Origin: Ardenticatenaceae bacterium | GTDB lineage: Bacteria > Chloroflexota > Anaerolineae > Promineifilales > Promineifilaceae | Direction: 5' to 3' | Length of the DNA stretch: 64,000 nt | NCBI GenBank assembly: GCA_020634565.1 | Contig: JACKBN010000003.1 | Coordinates: 62,001 to 126,000, forward strand | Position numbers and translations under genes: made by a program | In this document: one piece after another, positions 18,533 through 27,170 of the stretch | Position numbering within the stretch: the first letter of the stretch is position 1 | Layout of the letters: every line of letters begins with the position of its first letter | The notes under the pieces: model-generated | Databases searched by the model: none | Seen by the model: the letters and a program-made list of their open reading frames with translations, nothing else | What the model was told of the DNA's origin: nothing

Positions 18533-21500
18533 ATGAGCCAACCTCTGCATATTCGCCTGCTGGGCGGGCTGCATATTGCCATTCCTCAAAAACCAGCCCT
18601 GCGCTTTTCGGCGCGCCGCGCTGAACTGCTGCTGGCCTACCTGGCCCTGAACCGGCGTGAACACAGCCGGGAAACGCTGGCCACCCTGCTCTGGGACGAC
18701 CGTCCGCACAAGCAGGCGATGGCCAATTTGCGGGCGCTGCTGGCGCAGTTACCGGCGGCCGTACGGCCGTATCTGCAAACCAGCCGCCACGTCGTCATGT
18801 TCAAACCCGAAGCCGATATCTGGGTAGACAGCCGGGCCTTCACCGAACTGCTGGACAAAGCAGAAACGCCCAGCCAAATGACCGAAGCGCTGGAACTATA
18901 CGCCGGACCTTTTTTGGACGGCGTTTTTGTGCGTGAAAGTCGGGGGCTGGAAGAGTGGACAGCCATCCTGCGGGAGCAGCTTAACTACAAAGCGATTGAA
19001 GCGCAGATGCAGATTGTGCAGCAAGCCCTGCATCAACGACACTATACGCTAGGCATTCGCCATGCCCGCTCATTGCTGGCGTTAGACCCACTACGCGAAC
19101 AGGCCCACCGGCTGCTGATGCGCTTGCTGGCCCGCGATGGGCAAATCAACGCCGCGCTGGCCCAGTATGACAGCTGCTGTGCAATTTTAGCTGAGGAGTT
19201 GGGGGTAGAACCGGCCACAGAAACGCGCCGCCTCAAGAAGAGAATTGAAGCCGCCAGGCAGCAAAGCCACCCATCGCTCCCGGCCCCCACCACCCCTTTC
19301 TTGGGGCGAGAGGAGGAGCTGACGCGAGTGAGTGAACTGCTTGATCAGCCCAACTGCCGCCTGCTAACCATCGTGGGCACGGGCGGCGTGGGCAAAACGC
19401 GGCTGGCGCTGCAAACGGCCGCTGCCCAACAGTATGATTATTTGAACGGCACTTACTTTGTGCCGCTTTCTACGGTGGAAACGGCCGTTGATCTGCCCCT
19501 CACCCTGGCCAAACAGCTGAACCTGGCTTTCCACGGCCAGGCAACCCCAGAAACCCAGCTGCTAGAGGCGCTGGCCGACAAAGAACTGCTGCTCATCCTG
19601 GACAACATCGAACATTTGCTGCCGGAAGCCGGCCAATTTATCACTCGCCTGCTGGCGGCTGCACCGGAAGTGACGCTGCTCATCACGTCGCGGGAGCGGC
19701 TGCGCCTGCCCGCCGAGCACAGTTTTGAGCTGTTGGGGTTAAACAATCAGGCGGTGGCTGAACAATTCTTTGTCACCTGCGCGCGCCGGGTTCTGCCCGA
19801 TTTTAGCCTGACCGCCGCCACGCAAACGGCCGTTCACCACATTTGTCAGCTCGTAGATGGCCTGCCGCTGGGCATTGAATTGGCCGCTGCCTGGGTGCAC
19901 ATGCTGCCCTGTGCCGAAATCGCTCAGGAAATTGAGCAAAATATTGATTTTCTAGCCGCGCCCCAGCAGGAACGGCCAGAACGACACCAAAGCTTGCGCG
20001 CCGTTTTTGAATATTCCTGGCATTTGCTGGCACCCGCGGAGCAGGCAGCCTTGCAAAAGCTGTCGGTTTTTCGCGGCGGCTTTACCCGCGACGCGGCGCG
20101 CCTGATTGCCGGGGCAAATTTGCTGCTGCTGCGTTCGCTGGTAGACAAATCGCTGCTGTACCGCATCAGCGACGATGGCGAGCGGTATGGCTTGCTGGAG
20201 GTGGTGCGCCAACATGTGCGCAGCAAATGGGCCGATGCCGAACAGGAAGCCGCCACGCTGAACAGCCACAGTGCCTATTACGGCCGTTTCCTGCAAACCC
20301 ATGAAGCCAATCTACGCGGGCAAAGCCGGGCGGAAACGGTGCGCCTGCTGGCGGTTGAACTGGAAAACTGCCGCCGCGCCTGGCAAACGGCCGTTAGCCG
20401 CCAACCTCTGGATCTGGAAGCGCTTAGCAGCTTTGTAGAAGGACTGTATGCCATTTTTCATACCCGCGCCTGGTTCAACGAGGGGTATGAGCTGCTGTAT
20501 CCGGCCCTGGAACGTTTGCAGGTGGAATCGGATACGGCCGTACGCAACATCATTCTTAGCCGCTTGCTTACCCGCCTGGGCAGTTTGGCCGCCCATACCG
20601 GGCAATTTCAGCTCGCCCTCACCCACCATCGGGCCAGCCTGGCACATGGTGAAAATGTCTCCCCACCTGCTGAATTGGCCAGCAACTACATCGGATTGGC
20701 ACAGGTTAGCGAAATTCTGGGCCACATCGCCGACGCCAAAACGTATGCTCAGGCTGCCTATAATCTGTACCAGGCGGAAGAGGATGAGGAGGGCATGGTG
20801 GTGGCCTTGCGCAAGCTGGGCACCGTGGCCCAAGGCAGCGGCCAGTTTGAAGAGGCTATCACCATTTACCAACATTGCCTGACCATTTGCCGTCGCAATG
20901 ATGACCGGCAGGGCATTGCCCGGGCCAGCAACGGATTGGGCAACGCGCTGGCAGATTTTGGCCGCTTTGCCGAAGCGCACAAAGCTTATCAGGAAAGCCT
21001 GACCATCTACCGCCAATTGCAGGATCGCTACAGCATTGCCCTGGTGTTGAGCAACATTGGCACCATCGACTCGGTCCTGGGCGACCAGGAAGCCGCCCGG
21101 TATAACTACCAGGAGAGCTATGATATTTGCGCCGAAATTGGAGATCGGGCAGGCATGGGTATCACACTTATGAACGTGGCGCTTACCCACGAGCGGGAGG
21201 GCGAATGGGAGCAAGCCCGCGATCTACATTTGCAGGCCATCAAGATTTTGCGGCAGGCCAACTACATTTCCGTTTTGCCTTCAGCCTTAACCAATTTGGG
21301 CACCGTGTTTGCCCGCTTAGGCGATGGCCGAGCTGGTCGTGCCTTTTTGCATGAATCGCTGGAGATTTCTCATACAAACAAGCTCGCTCCCTTACTGCTG
21401 CGGGCTATTTGGGGTGTGGGATTTTTGCTCAAGTTGGAAGGCGATTTTCAGCAGGCTTTGTCGTTGGCGCTGGTCGCGGCGGGGCATCCTGTAAGCAATC

Positions 21501-21658
21501 AGGAAACGGTGCAGTTGGGGAATGAATTGGCGGCCGAAGCGCGAGAACAGCTTACGGCCGTACAAATCGCCGCGGCCGAGGCGTGGGCAGCAAATAGTGA
21601 GTTTGAAGAAGTGGTAACGGCCGTATTTGCCGAAACCGCACCCGAATTGGCAGCTTAA
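18533..21658 (+). CDS. BTAD / NB-ARC / TPR transcriptional regulator (AfsR/SARP-like)
   Basis: 1041 residues from the ATG at 18533; a TTG 16 codons earlier gives an unlikely extension. Residues 1-95 resemble the winged-helix domain of SARP regulators, 100-250 a bacterial transcriptional activation domain (DIWVDSRAF; LYAGPFLDGVF; RLLMRLLARDGQINAALAQY). An NB-ARC-type ATPase follows, with Walker A GTGGVGKT at 282-289 and Walker B LLLILDNIEHL. From about 640 on there are repeated TPR units (ALxxxLGxxAxxxGxxxxAxxxxxxxL). Such proteins activate target promoters after ATP- and ligand-dependent oligomerisation. Its stop overlaps the stop of the convergent sigma-factor gene by four bases. Target genes unknown. 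Confidence 0.82.
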   Translation: MSQPLHIRLLGGLHIAIPQKPALRFSARRAELLLAYLALNRREHSRETLATLLWDDRPHKQAMANLRALLAQLPAAVRPYLQTSRHVVMFKPEADIWVDSRAFTELLDKAETPSQMTEALELYAGPFLDGVFVRESRGLEEWTAILREQLNYKAIEAQMQIVQQALHQRHYTLGIRHARSLLALDPLREQAHRLLMRLLARDGQINAALAQYDSCCAILAEELGVEPATETRRLKKRIEAARQQSHPSLPAPTTPFLGREEELTRVSELLDQPNCRLLTIVGTGGVGKTRLALQTAAAQQYDYLNGTYFVPLSTVETAVDLPLTLAKQLNLAFHGQATPETQLLEALADKELLLILDNIEHLLPEAGQFITRLLAAAPEVTLLITSRERLRLPAEHSFELLGLNNQAVAEQFFVTCARRVLPDFSLTAATQTAVHHICQLVDGLPLGIELAAAWVHMLPCAEIAQEIEQNIDFLAAPQQERPERHQSLRAVFEYSWHLLAPAEQAALQKLSVFRGGFTRDAARLIAGANLLLLRSLVDKSLLYRISDDGERYGLLEVVRQHVRSKWADAEQEAATLNSHSAYYGRFLQTHEANLRGQSRAETVRLLAVELENCRRAWQTAVSRQPLDLEALSSFVEGLYAIFHTRAWFNEGYELLYPALERLQVESDTAVRNIILSRLLTRLGSLAAHTGQFQLALTHHRASLAHGENVSPPAELASNYIGLAQVSEILGHIADAKTYAQAAYNLYQAEEDEEGMVVALRKLGTVAQGSGQFEEAITIYQHCLTICRRNDDRQGIARASNGLGNALADFGRFAEAHKAYQESLTIYRQLQDRYSIALVLSNIGTIDSVLGDQEAARYNYQESYDICAEIGDRAGMGITLMNVALTHEREGEWEQARDLHLQAIKILRQANYISVLPSALTNLGTVFARLGDGRAGRAFLHESLEISHTNKLAPLLLRAIWGVGFLLKLEGDFQQALSLALVAAGHPVSNQETVQLGNELAAEAREQLTAVQIAAAEAWAANSEFEEVVTAVFAETAPELAA

Positions 21659-22623
21659 TTCAAATAATGGTGTAAATCGCCGCCGTATTGCGGCTGCCGC
21701 AGCTTCTTGAGCGCCGTCTTCTCAATCTGGCGAATCCGTTCGCGTGACAAATCGAACATCTTGCCCACCTCTTTAAGCGTGTGTGACTCATGCCCACGCA
21801 GCCCGTAGCGCAAACAGAGCACGCTTGTTTCCCGCGGCGTTAAATGATCCAGCAAATGATCAATGCGCTCGTGAAGCAGTTTTTCGGCAACGGCGTCATT
21901 TGGTTGGGGGGAAAGGTTGTCTTCCACAAAGGCACCCAGTTCGGTGTCTGGCTCTGGTCCGGCGGGCTGCTCCAATGAGAGCAGCGGCGTGGTGATGCGC
22001 ATCAGCATGCGAATGCGCTCCGGCGACATGCCGGTGTACTCGGCCAACTCTTCGGTCTTGGGCGGATGGCCATGCTGCTGTTCCAATTCTTGTTTGGCCA
22101 GATACAGCTGGCGAATGCTGGATGTTTTGTTGGCGGGGATGCGAATGATACGGCCGTAATTGGCAATGGCTCGGGTCATGGATTGGCGAATCCACCAGGT
22201 GGCGTAAGTGCTAAAACGGTTGCCTAGAGTGTGGTCGAATTTTTCTACGGCCGTTAGCAGCCCCACATTGCCCTCCTGAATCAAATCCAGAAAATCGAGC
22301 CCCTGCCCCCGATACTTTTTGGCAATGCTAATAACCAGACGCATGTTAGCACGCACCAGAGCAGCGCGCGCTTCCTGGCTGCGCTCCTGTACGCACAGCC
22401 AATACTGCCGCTCTTCAGAGGAAAGTTTACTTTGGAGACGCTCCTCAGCCTCGCGTCCGGCGGCAATCTGCTCAGCCAGGATCACTTCTTCTTTCGCCGT
22501 AAGCAGCTTGGAGCGGCGGCTCTCTTTGAGATACTGGCCGATAAAATCGAAAGTTGCCGGTTCCCCAGCTCTACCAATATCAGATACAGACCGTCTATCG
22601 CTTGCGTCACTCATTGTGCTCAT
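21655..22623 (-). CDS. RNA polymerase sigma factor, sigma-70 family (group 2)
   Basis: 322 residues; ATG at 22621-22623 with AAGGA seven bases upstream. It contains region 1.2 (DFIGQYLKESRRSKLLTAKE), region 2 with the core-binding and -10 helix (DLIQEGNVGLLTAVEKFD; RFSTYATWWIRQSMTRAI), region 3 (PPKTEELAEYTGMSPERIRML) and region 4 with the -35 helix-turn-helix (HTLKEVGKMFDLSRERIRQIE). The large N-terminal region 1.1 of a primary sigma is missing, so this is probably an alternative group 2 factor (SigA/SigB/RpoS-like). Its AT-rich promoter region holds an inverted repeat at 22712-22733. Confidence 0.9.
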   Translation of the reverse strand: MSTMSDASDRRSVSDIGRAGEPATFDFIGQYLKESRRSKLLTAKEEVILAEQIAAGREAEERLQSKLSSEERQYWLCVQERSQEARAALVRANMRLVISIAKKYRGQGLDFLDLIQEGNVGLLTAVEKFDHTLGNRFSTYATWWIRQSMTRAIANYGRIIRIPANKTSSIRQLYLAKQELEQQHGHPPKTEELAEYTGMSPERIRMLMRITTPLLSLEQPAGPEPDTELGAFVEDNLSPQPNDAVAEKLLHERIDHLLDHLTPRETSVLCLRYGLRGHESHTLKEVGKMFDLSRERIRQIEKTALKKLRQPQYGGDLHHYLN

Positions 22624-22711
22624 GGCGTCTTCCTTTTTGGGGTTAATTTACTCAAATTAACCCGATCTCTTCCTCTCTCTTTGATACTGTTGTTAAGCAA
22701 ATATTGTTCAA

Positions 22712-22733
22712 ACTTTCAAAAAATATTGAAAGT
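22712..22733. promoter_or_regulatory. Inverted repeat in sigma/GH32 intergenic region
   Basis: ACTTTCAA at 22712-22719 and TTGAAAGT at 22726-22733 are perfect 8-bp arms with a 6-base spacer, in the AT-rich stretch between the divergent sigma-factor and GH32 genes. Size and symmetry suit a dimeric repressor site. No regulator can be assigned. Confidence 0.35.
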
Positions 22734-22842
22734 AGTATACAGTATATGTCAAAGTTTTGTCAATATATTTTCCAACTATTTCCGGACACTCATTTACCTC
22801 TTAATGCTTGTCTTTGAATGAGATGTTGGCGATAATTTTTTG

Positions 22843-24375
22843 ATGCCTTTATCTCCACTCTCTCCCAGTCACCAAACGGCCGTACGCGAACCATTTCGGC
22901 CGCACTTTCACTTTACGCCGCCCCAAAACTGGCTGAATGATCCCAACGGCATGGTTTATTTTGAAGGGGAATACCATCTTTTTTATCAATACCATCCGCA
23001 CAGCACCGTGTGGGGCCCCATGCATTGGGGGCACGCCGTCAGCCAAGACCTGATCCATTGGGAACACCTGCCCATCGCTCTGGCCCCAGATGAAAAAGGC
23101 ATGATTTTTTCGGGCAGTGCGGTGATTGATTGGGCCAATACGGCCGCTTTTGGCCCCCAAGCGATGATTGCCATTTTCACCTACCATCAGGATGACCCAC
23201 GCGCCGAAGTTCAGGGCATTGCTTACAGCGTGGACAACGGCCGTACCTGGACCAAATACGCCGGGAATCCTGTACTCACACCAGCCACGCCCCTGCACGA
23301 TTTTCGTGATCCCAAAGTTTTTTGGTACCAGGCAGCAGACAAAGCGGGGCATTGGGTGATGGCGTTGGCAGCGGGGAACGAAATCTTGTTTTACACCTCG
23401 CCAGATCTAAAAAAGTGGACACCGAGCGGCCGTTTCGGCAACGGGTATGGCTCGGTGCGTGGCGTCTGGGAAACGCCTGATTTATTCCGACTGCCCATCG
23501 TCGGACGTGAGGATACACGCTGGGTACTGACGGTCGGTGTGGGCGAAGGCGCACCGGCTGGCGGCAGCGGCATGCAATATTTTGTGGGCACCTTTGATGG
23601 CCAAACGTTCACCAGTGAAAACGCAGCGGATACCATTTTGTGGGCCGACTACGGAGCAGATTTTTACGCGGCGCAATCGTGGAATGGGGCACCGAACGGC
23701 CGTAAACTGTGGCTTGCCTGGATGAATAACTGGCTGTACGCCCGAGACATTCCCACCGGCACCTGGCGCGGAGCCATGACCCTCCCTCGCGAACTCACCC
23801 TGGCAGATACTTCCTCAGGCTTGCGGTTAAAGCAAACGGCCGTACCCGAACTGCACCAACTGCGCCGCGGTCACCACGCCTGGCAAGATGTCACCCTGCT
23901 GCCGGAGCAGCCTTTCCGTCCAGACGTTCAGGGGCAAAGGCTGGAAATTTTGCTGGAAATGGCAACGCCCAAAGAAGCCAGCAGTCTGGGGCTTCGTTTG
24001 TGTGTGGGTGACGAAGAAGCGACGGTTCTGCGCTACGCACCGGAAAGCAGCACGCTGTACGTGGATCGCACCCAATCGGGACAGTCCGATTTTTACGCAG
24101 GCTTTGCAGCGGCGCATTTGGCTCGGTTAGAACCCACGACAGACCGGCTCAAGCTGCATATTTTTGTTGATCACTCATCTGTAGAAATTTTTGCCAACGA
24201 TGGTTTGGTGACATTTACCGAGCGCATTTTCCCAAGCGCTGGCAGCACCGGCATCGTGCTTTTTTGTGAGGGAACGGCCGTTACCGTTCATAAGTTGGAG
24301 ATTTATGAGCTAGCCGCCGCTCAATTTACCGGGCAGTCAGCTACCGCAGCCAGCGTGGAGCCGCCACCCGCTTGA
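22843..24375 (+). CDS. Glycoside hydrolase family 32 (fructan/sucrose hydrolase)
   Basis: 510 residues from the ATG at 22843 (a TTG directly precedes). GH32 enzymes hydrolyse beta-fructosides such as sucrose, inulin or levan. The nucleophile Asp lies in WLNDPNG (30-36), the transition-state Asp in FRDPKVF (about 150-156), and the acid/base Glu in VWETPDLF (about 209), here WETPD instead of the usual EC motif. The C-terminal beta-sandwich (about 350-495) contains the typical HIFVDHSSVEIFANDG block. No signal peptide, so cytosolic. No sugar transporter is adjacent. The 3' end overlaps the convergent DUF1992 gene by 35 bases. No strong ribosome-binding site is visible. Confidence 0.87.
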   Translation: MPLSPLSPSHQTAVREPFRPHFHFTPPQNWLNDPNGMVYFEGEYHLFYQYHPHSTVWGPMHWGHAVSQDLIHWEHLPIALAPDEKGMIFSGSAVIDWANTAAFGPQAMIAIFTYHQDDPRAEVQGIAYSVDNGRTWTKYAGNPVLTPATPLHDFRDPKVFWYQAADKAGHWVMALAAGNEILFYTSPDLKKWTPSGRFGNGYGSVRGVWETPDLFRLPIVGREDTRWVLTVGVGEGAPAGGSGMQYFVGTFDGQTFTSENAADTILWADYGADFYAAQSWNGAPNGRKLWLAWMNNWLYARDIPTGTWRGAMTLPRELTLADTSSGLRLKQTAVPELHQLRRGHHAWQDVTLLPEQPFRPDVQGQRLEILLEMATPKEASSLGLRLCVGDEEATVLRYAPESSTLYVDRTQSGQSDFYAGFAAAHLARLEPTTDRLKLHIFVDHSSVEIFANDGLVTFTERIFPSAGSTGIVLFCEGTAVTVHKLEIYELAAAQFTGQSATAASVEPPPA

Positions 24376-24874
24376 GTTCACTCTCAATGGTGAGTTTGAA
24401 GATTTCGATGTTGTCAAACGGCCGTTTCAGGTTAAACGCGTCAATAGATTTATTCAGCTCAACAATTTCGGCAATCCATTTCAGGCAGTAATCATCCCAG
24501 CTAATCGTTAACCGATCCTTGTTGTTGGTAGCCACGCCAAATTCTCGCTGGTGCCACGTCCACTGCCGCTCAATTTCTGAGCGCAGCTTGGCTATCTTGG
24601 CCAAAATTTCATTCCGCTGCAAAATCCACACGGGCGGCAGATTGTTCTCTTTCAGCAGTTCATTGGCCAGCTCCATGTCAGCCGCATACGGATTCTTGTT
24701 CAGATTGAGCGGCTTCCCCTTCCCCGGCAAATTGTCAAAATGCCCTTTCTCAAACCCTTCCTGGATCAACTCTTCAATCACATCAGCCCGTTCATGCCGC
24801 AAACGGGCACGATATTCAGCAAAATCTGCCAAACTATCAACGGTCTCATTCGTTTCGTGATCTTTTTCGGCCAT
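24341..24874 (-). CDS. DUF1992 (DnaJC28-like) domain protein
   Basis: 177 residues. Residues about 20-95 match the DUF1992 family (DnaJ homologue C member 28 conserved domain): DVIEELIQEGFEKGHFDNLP, GKGKPLNL, ANELLKENNLPPVWI. The family is widespread and cytosolic, with no well-established bacterial function. The rest is helical with W and R residues (RQWTWHQREF). It converges on the GH32 gene and overlaps its end by 35 bases. Confidence 0.75.
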   Translation of the reverse strand: MAEKDHETNETVDSLADFAEYRARLRHERADVIEELIQEGFEKGHFDNLPGKGKPLNLNKNPYAADMELANELLKENNLPPVWILQRNEILAKIAKLRSEIERQWTWHQREFGVATNNKDRLTISWDDYCLKWIAEIVELNKSIDAFNLKRPFDNIEIFKLTIESELKRVAAPRWLR

Positions 24875-25175
24875 CGCTTGCCTACCTTGTTGTCGGGTCA
24901 GTATTGCCTCGCATTATAAGCTTTTTTGCAAGCATAAAAAAGCATAATAGGCAGATAGTGATTATTTTCACATTTTTACCTGGTGCATCATTGTAAAAGT
25001 GGGAATTTCTTGGAAATAAGCTGAATCACCTCTTCCACTTTTACCTGAGCAAGCCATAGAGAAATCGCCTGCGACTTTTCAAAACAGCTTCTCTGGCTTG
25101 CCAAGTACATAAAGCACAGTGGACAGCACAGCAAAAAAAGAGACAATTGTCGGCAACAAATAATGGAGACAAAAT
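24875..25175. other. AT-rich divergent intergenic region
   Basis: About 300 bases between the DUF1992 and esterase genes. It is rich in A/T with repeated AAGCATAA-type words near 24930-24950. I see no gene, no octamer and no clear promoter box pair. GGAG at about 25163 serves the downstream TTG start. Confidence 0.3.
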
Positions 25176-26063
25176 TTGCAAACAACGCAGTTACAACAGG
25201 TAGATTGGCGACCCTACCATGACATTTACTACGAACGCCATCGGCACACCATTAGCGGCAACATAAAGATTGCCCAAAACGTGTACAGCCCCCAGCTTGA
25301 TAATAAACGCGATATCCTTATTTATCTGCCACCTTCTTACGAAGAAAGCCAGAGCCATTACCCCGTGCTTTACATGCATGACGGCTATAACCTGTTTGAT
25401 GAAGCTACCAGCTACACAGGCGAATGGTACGTGGATGAAACGATGGAAACGCTGGCCAAAGAAGAACAGCTAGAAGCAATTGTGGTAGGTATTCCCAGCA
25501 TGGGCCACGACCGGCTGGCAGAATACAGCCCCTTTATCGATGAAAAATATGGCGGCGGCCGAGGCGAAGCTTACCTCTCTTTTCTGGTCCAAACGCTCAA
25601 GCCGCTTATTGACACCAATTTCCGGACCCTACCCAACAAGCGCAACACCGGCATTTTTGGCTCTTCGATGGGCGGGCTGATCAGCCTCTACGGCTTTTTC
25701 CACTTTCCGGCCGTGTTTGGCTTTGCCGGGGTGATGAGTCCCTCGCTTTGGTTTGCCAATCGCGCCATTTTTTCATATGTGGAACATGCACCTTTTCAGC
25801 AAGGCAAAATCTATCTGGATGCTGGCACGCGGGAAATGGGCGGCCATTGGCCGGACCAAACCATCTTGCGCAGCCGGTCACGCCGCTATTACGGCCGTGT
25901 GCGCCGCATGAAGCGCATTTTGGCCAAAAAAGGGTATCGTCCGACGCGCAACCTGCTTCATGTAGAGGACGCTGGCGGCGGTCACAACGAAGCTGCCTGG
26001 GCCTACCGACTGCCCAACGCCATCCGCTTCTTTTTGGGAGCCCCCCTGAAAAAAGAAAGCTGA
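25176..26063 (+). CDS. Alpha/beta-hydrolase, esterase D / enterochelin-esterase type
   Basis: 295 residues from a TTG at 25176, seven bases after GGAG. The fold is the putative-esterase family: RDILIYLPPSYEE at about 45-57, YPVLYMHDG at 62-70, and the nucleophile Ser in GSSMGG at about 161-166, with Asp in the DAG(T) region and His in the GGGHNEAAW segment (about 272) as likely partners. It hydrolyses an ester bond; homologues act on siderophore or carbohydrate esters. No signal peptide. Alone in its transcription unit. Confidence 0.78.
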   Translation: MQTTQLQQVDWRPYHDIYYERHRHTISGNIKIAQNVYSPQLDNKRDILIYLPPSYEESQSHYPVLYMHDGYNLFDEATSYTGEWYVDETMETLAKEEQLEAIVVGIPSMGHDRLAEYSPFIDEKYGGGRGEAYLSFLVQTLKPLIDTNFRTLPNKRNTGIFGSSMGGLISLYGFFHFPAVFGFAGVMSPSLWFANRAIFSYVEHAPFQQGKIYLDAGTREMGGHWPDQTILRSRSRRYYGRVRRMKRILAKKGYRPTRNLLHVEDAGGGHNEAAWAYRLPNAIRFFLGAPLKKES

Positions 26064-26116
26064 ATTTCGCTGACATTTGCTCATAACATCCTTCACAGGT
26101 AGGATCAAACGTGGTC

Positions 26117-26181
26117 AAGCAACCATTTTCTGTTGCTTGCGTAAAGGGCTGGCAGGCGTTTACGACAAAACTGGTAAACGC
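26117..26181. other. Pair of small hairpins after the esterase gene
   Basis: AAGCAAC at 26117-26123 pairs with GTTGCTT at 26132-26138, and GCGTTTAC at 26156-26163 pairs with GTAAACGC at 26174-26181. They lie between esterase stop and the next start. No T-run, so a weak terminator or leader structure. Confidence 0.3.
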
Positions 26182-26243
26182 AAATCAGCAAGCGCCCAGC
26201 AAGATTTAAAGGCTTATTGATCTTGCAGGTGCGGGAAGTGCGT

Positions 26244-27017
26244 ATGTCTATTGTTTCCGATCAAAAAACAACGACCCCAGCCAAAAGGGAATTACCGCCT
26301 GTGTTCGCTGCATCCTCAGCGGCAGCGGGGTTGAGTACCGCAACCAAACGCTGGCTGCTCGCTGGTGGTCTGGTGCTGCTGGCAGTGCTGCTCTGGATGA
26401 TGCGTGATTCACTGGAACAGTGGCTGGTAGTGTTGAGCGACCAGGAATTTGTGAGCAGCTATGTGCAAAGCTACGGCGCATTGGCACCGCTGATCCTGGC
26501 TTTTTTGCAGGTGCTGCAAGTGATTGTGGCGTTTATTCCCGGGCATGTTTTTGTCATTGCGGGTGGCTACATTTACGGGCTGCCTTTGGGGCTGTTGTTT
26601 AATATTGTCTGTGTAGTCTCTGCCAGCCAGCTGGCCTTTTTGTTGGCGCGCTGGTTTGGTCGGCCCATGGTACACCGTCTGGCTCCCATAGAAACCATCG
26701 AAAAGTGGGAAACCATTGCCGAAAAGCGTGGCTTCTTATTTTTTACCATTGCTTTTGTGCTGCCTGTTTTTCCGACAGACGTCATGAACTTTGTAGCGGG
26801 GCTCACTGGCATTTCACCGAAGAAATTTCTGGCAGCCAACTTTTTGGGCCGGTTTCCCAGCGTGCTGCTGCTGACGCTCATTGGTTCGCATGGTTTGGAG
26901 CTTTCGAATACGGCCTGGGCTTTGCTGGCTTTGCTGGTAACTGCCGTTTACCTCACTGGTCGGTACGCGATCATTCGCATCGAGCAAAAATATCGTCCCA
27001 AGCGCTCAAAACAGTAG
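26244..27017 (+). CDS. TVP38/TMEM64 family membrane protein
   Basis: 257 residues from the ATG at 26244 (an upstream TTG adds nine residues). A hydrophobic N-terminal span is followed by the VTT/SNARE-associated domain: an FIPGHVFVIAGGYIYG reentrant block at about 99-114, another conserved block VLPVFPTDVMNFVAGLTG at about 172-189, and a final span near 225-245. DedA/TVP38 proteins act in phospholipid scrambling and envelope maintenance. The conserved F.PG and P..D..N..AG motifs are present. No linked genes suggest a specific partner. Confidence 0.8.
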   Translation: MSIVSDQKTTTPAKRELPPVFAASSAAAGLSTATKRWLLAGGLVLLAVLLWMMRDSLEQWLVVLSDQEFVSSYVQSYGALAPLILAFLQVLQVIVAFIPGHVFVIAGGYIYGLPLGLLFNIVCVVSASQLAFLLARWFGRPMVHRLAPIETIEKWETIAEKRGFLFFTIAFVLPVFPTDVMNFVAGLTGISPKKFLAANFLGRFPSVLLLTLIGSHGLELSNTAWALLALLVTAVYLTGRYAIIRIEQKYRPKRSKQ

Positions 27018-27170
27018 CCTTTCGGCCCACTTTAGGGTACGATTTCCCCATTAGGTAACCATCTAATTATCACCATTCGTGGCAAACGGCCGTTGGCTAA
27101 TCGCGCAAATAGATCCAACCCAAGTTGCCCACCACCGCCGCTGGCCACGTTTTTCTGAAGGAGACGTTCC

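Noticed and set aside
20312..21214. 300-codon minus-strand frame opposite the TPR region
   Set aside because: Shadow of repeated TPR codons; no start signals or homology.
24988..25185. 65-codon minus-strand frame before the esterase
   Set aside because: Cys- and Phe-rich, overlaps the esterase start, no binding site or family resemblance.
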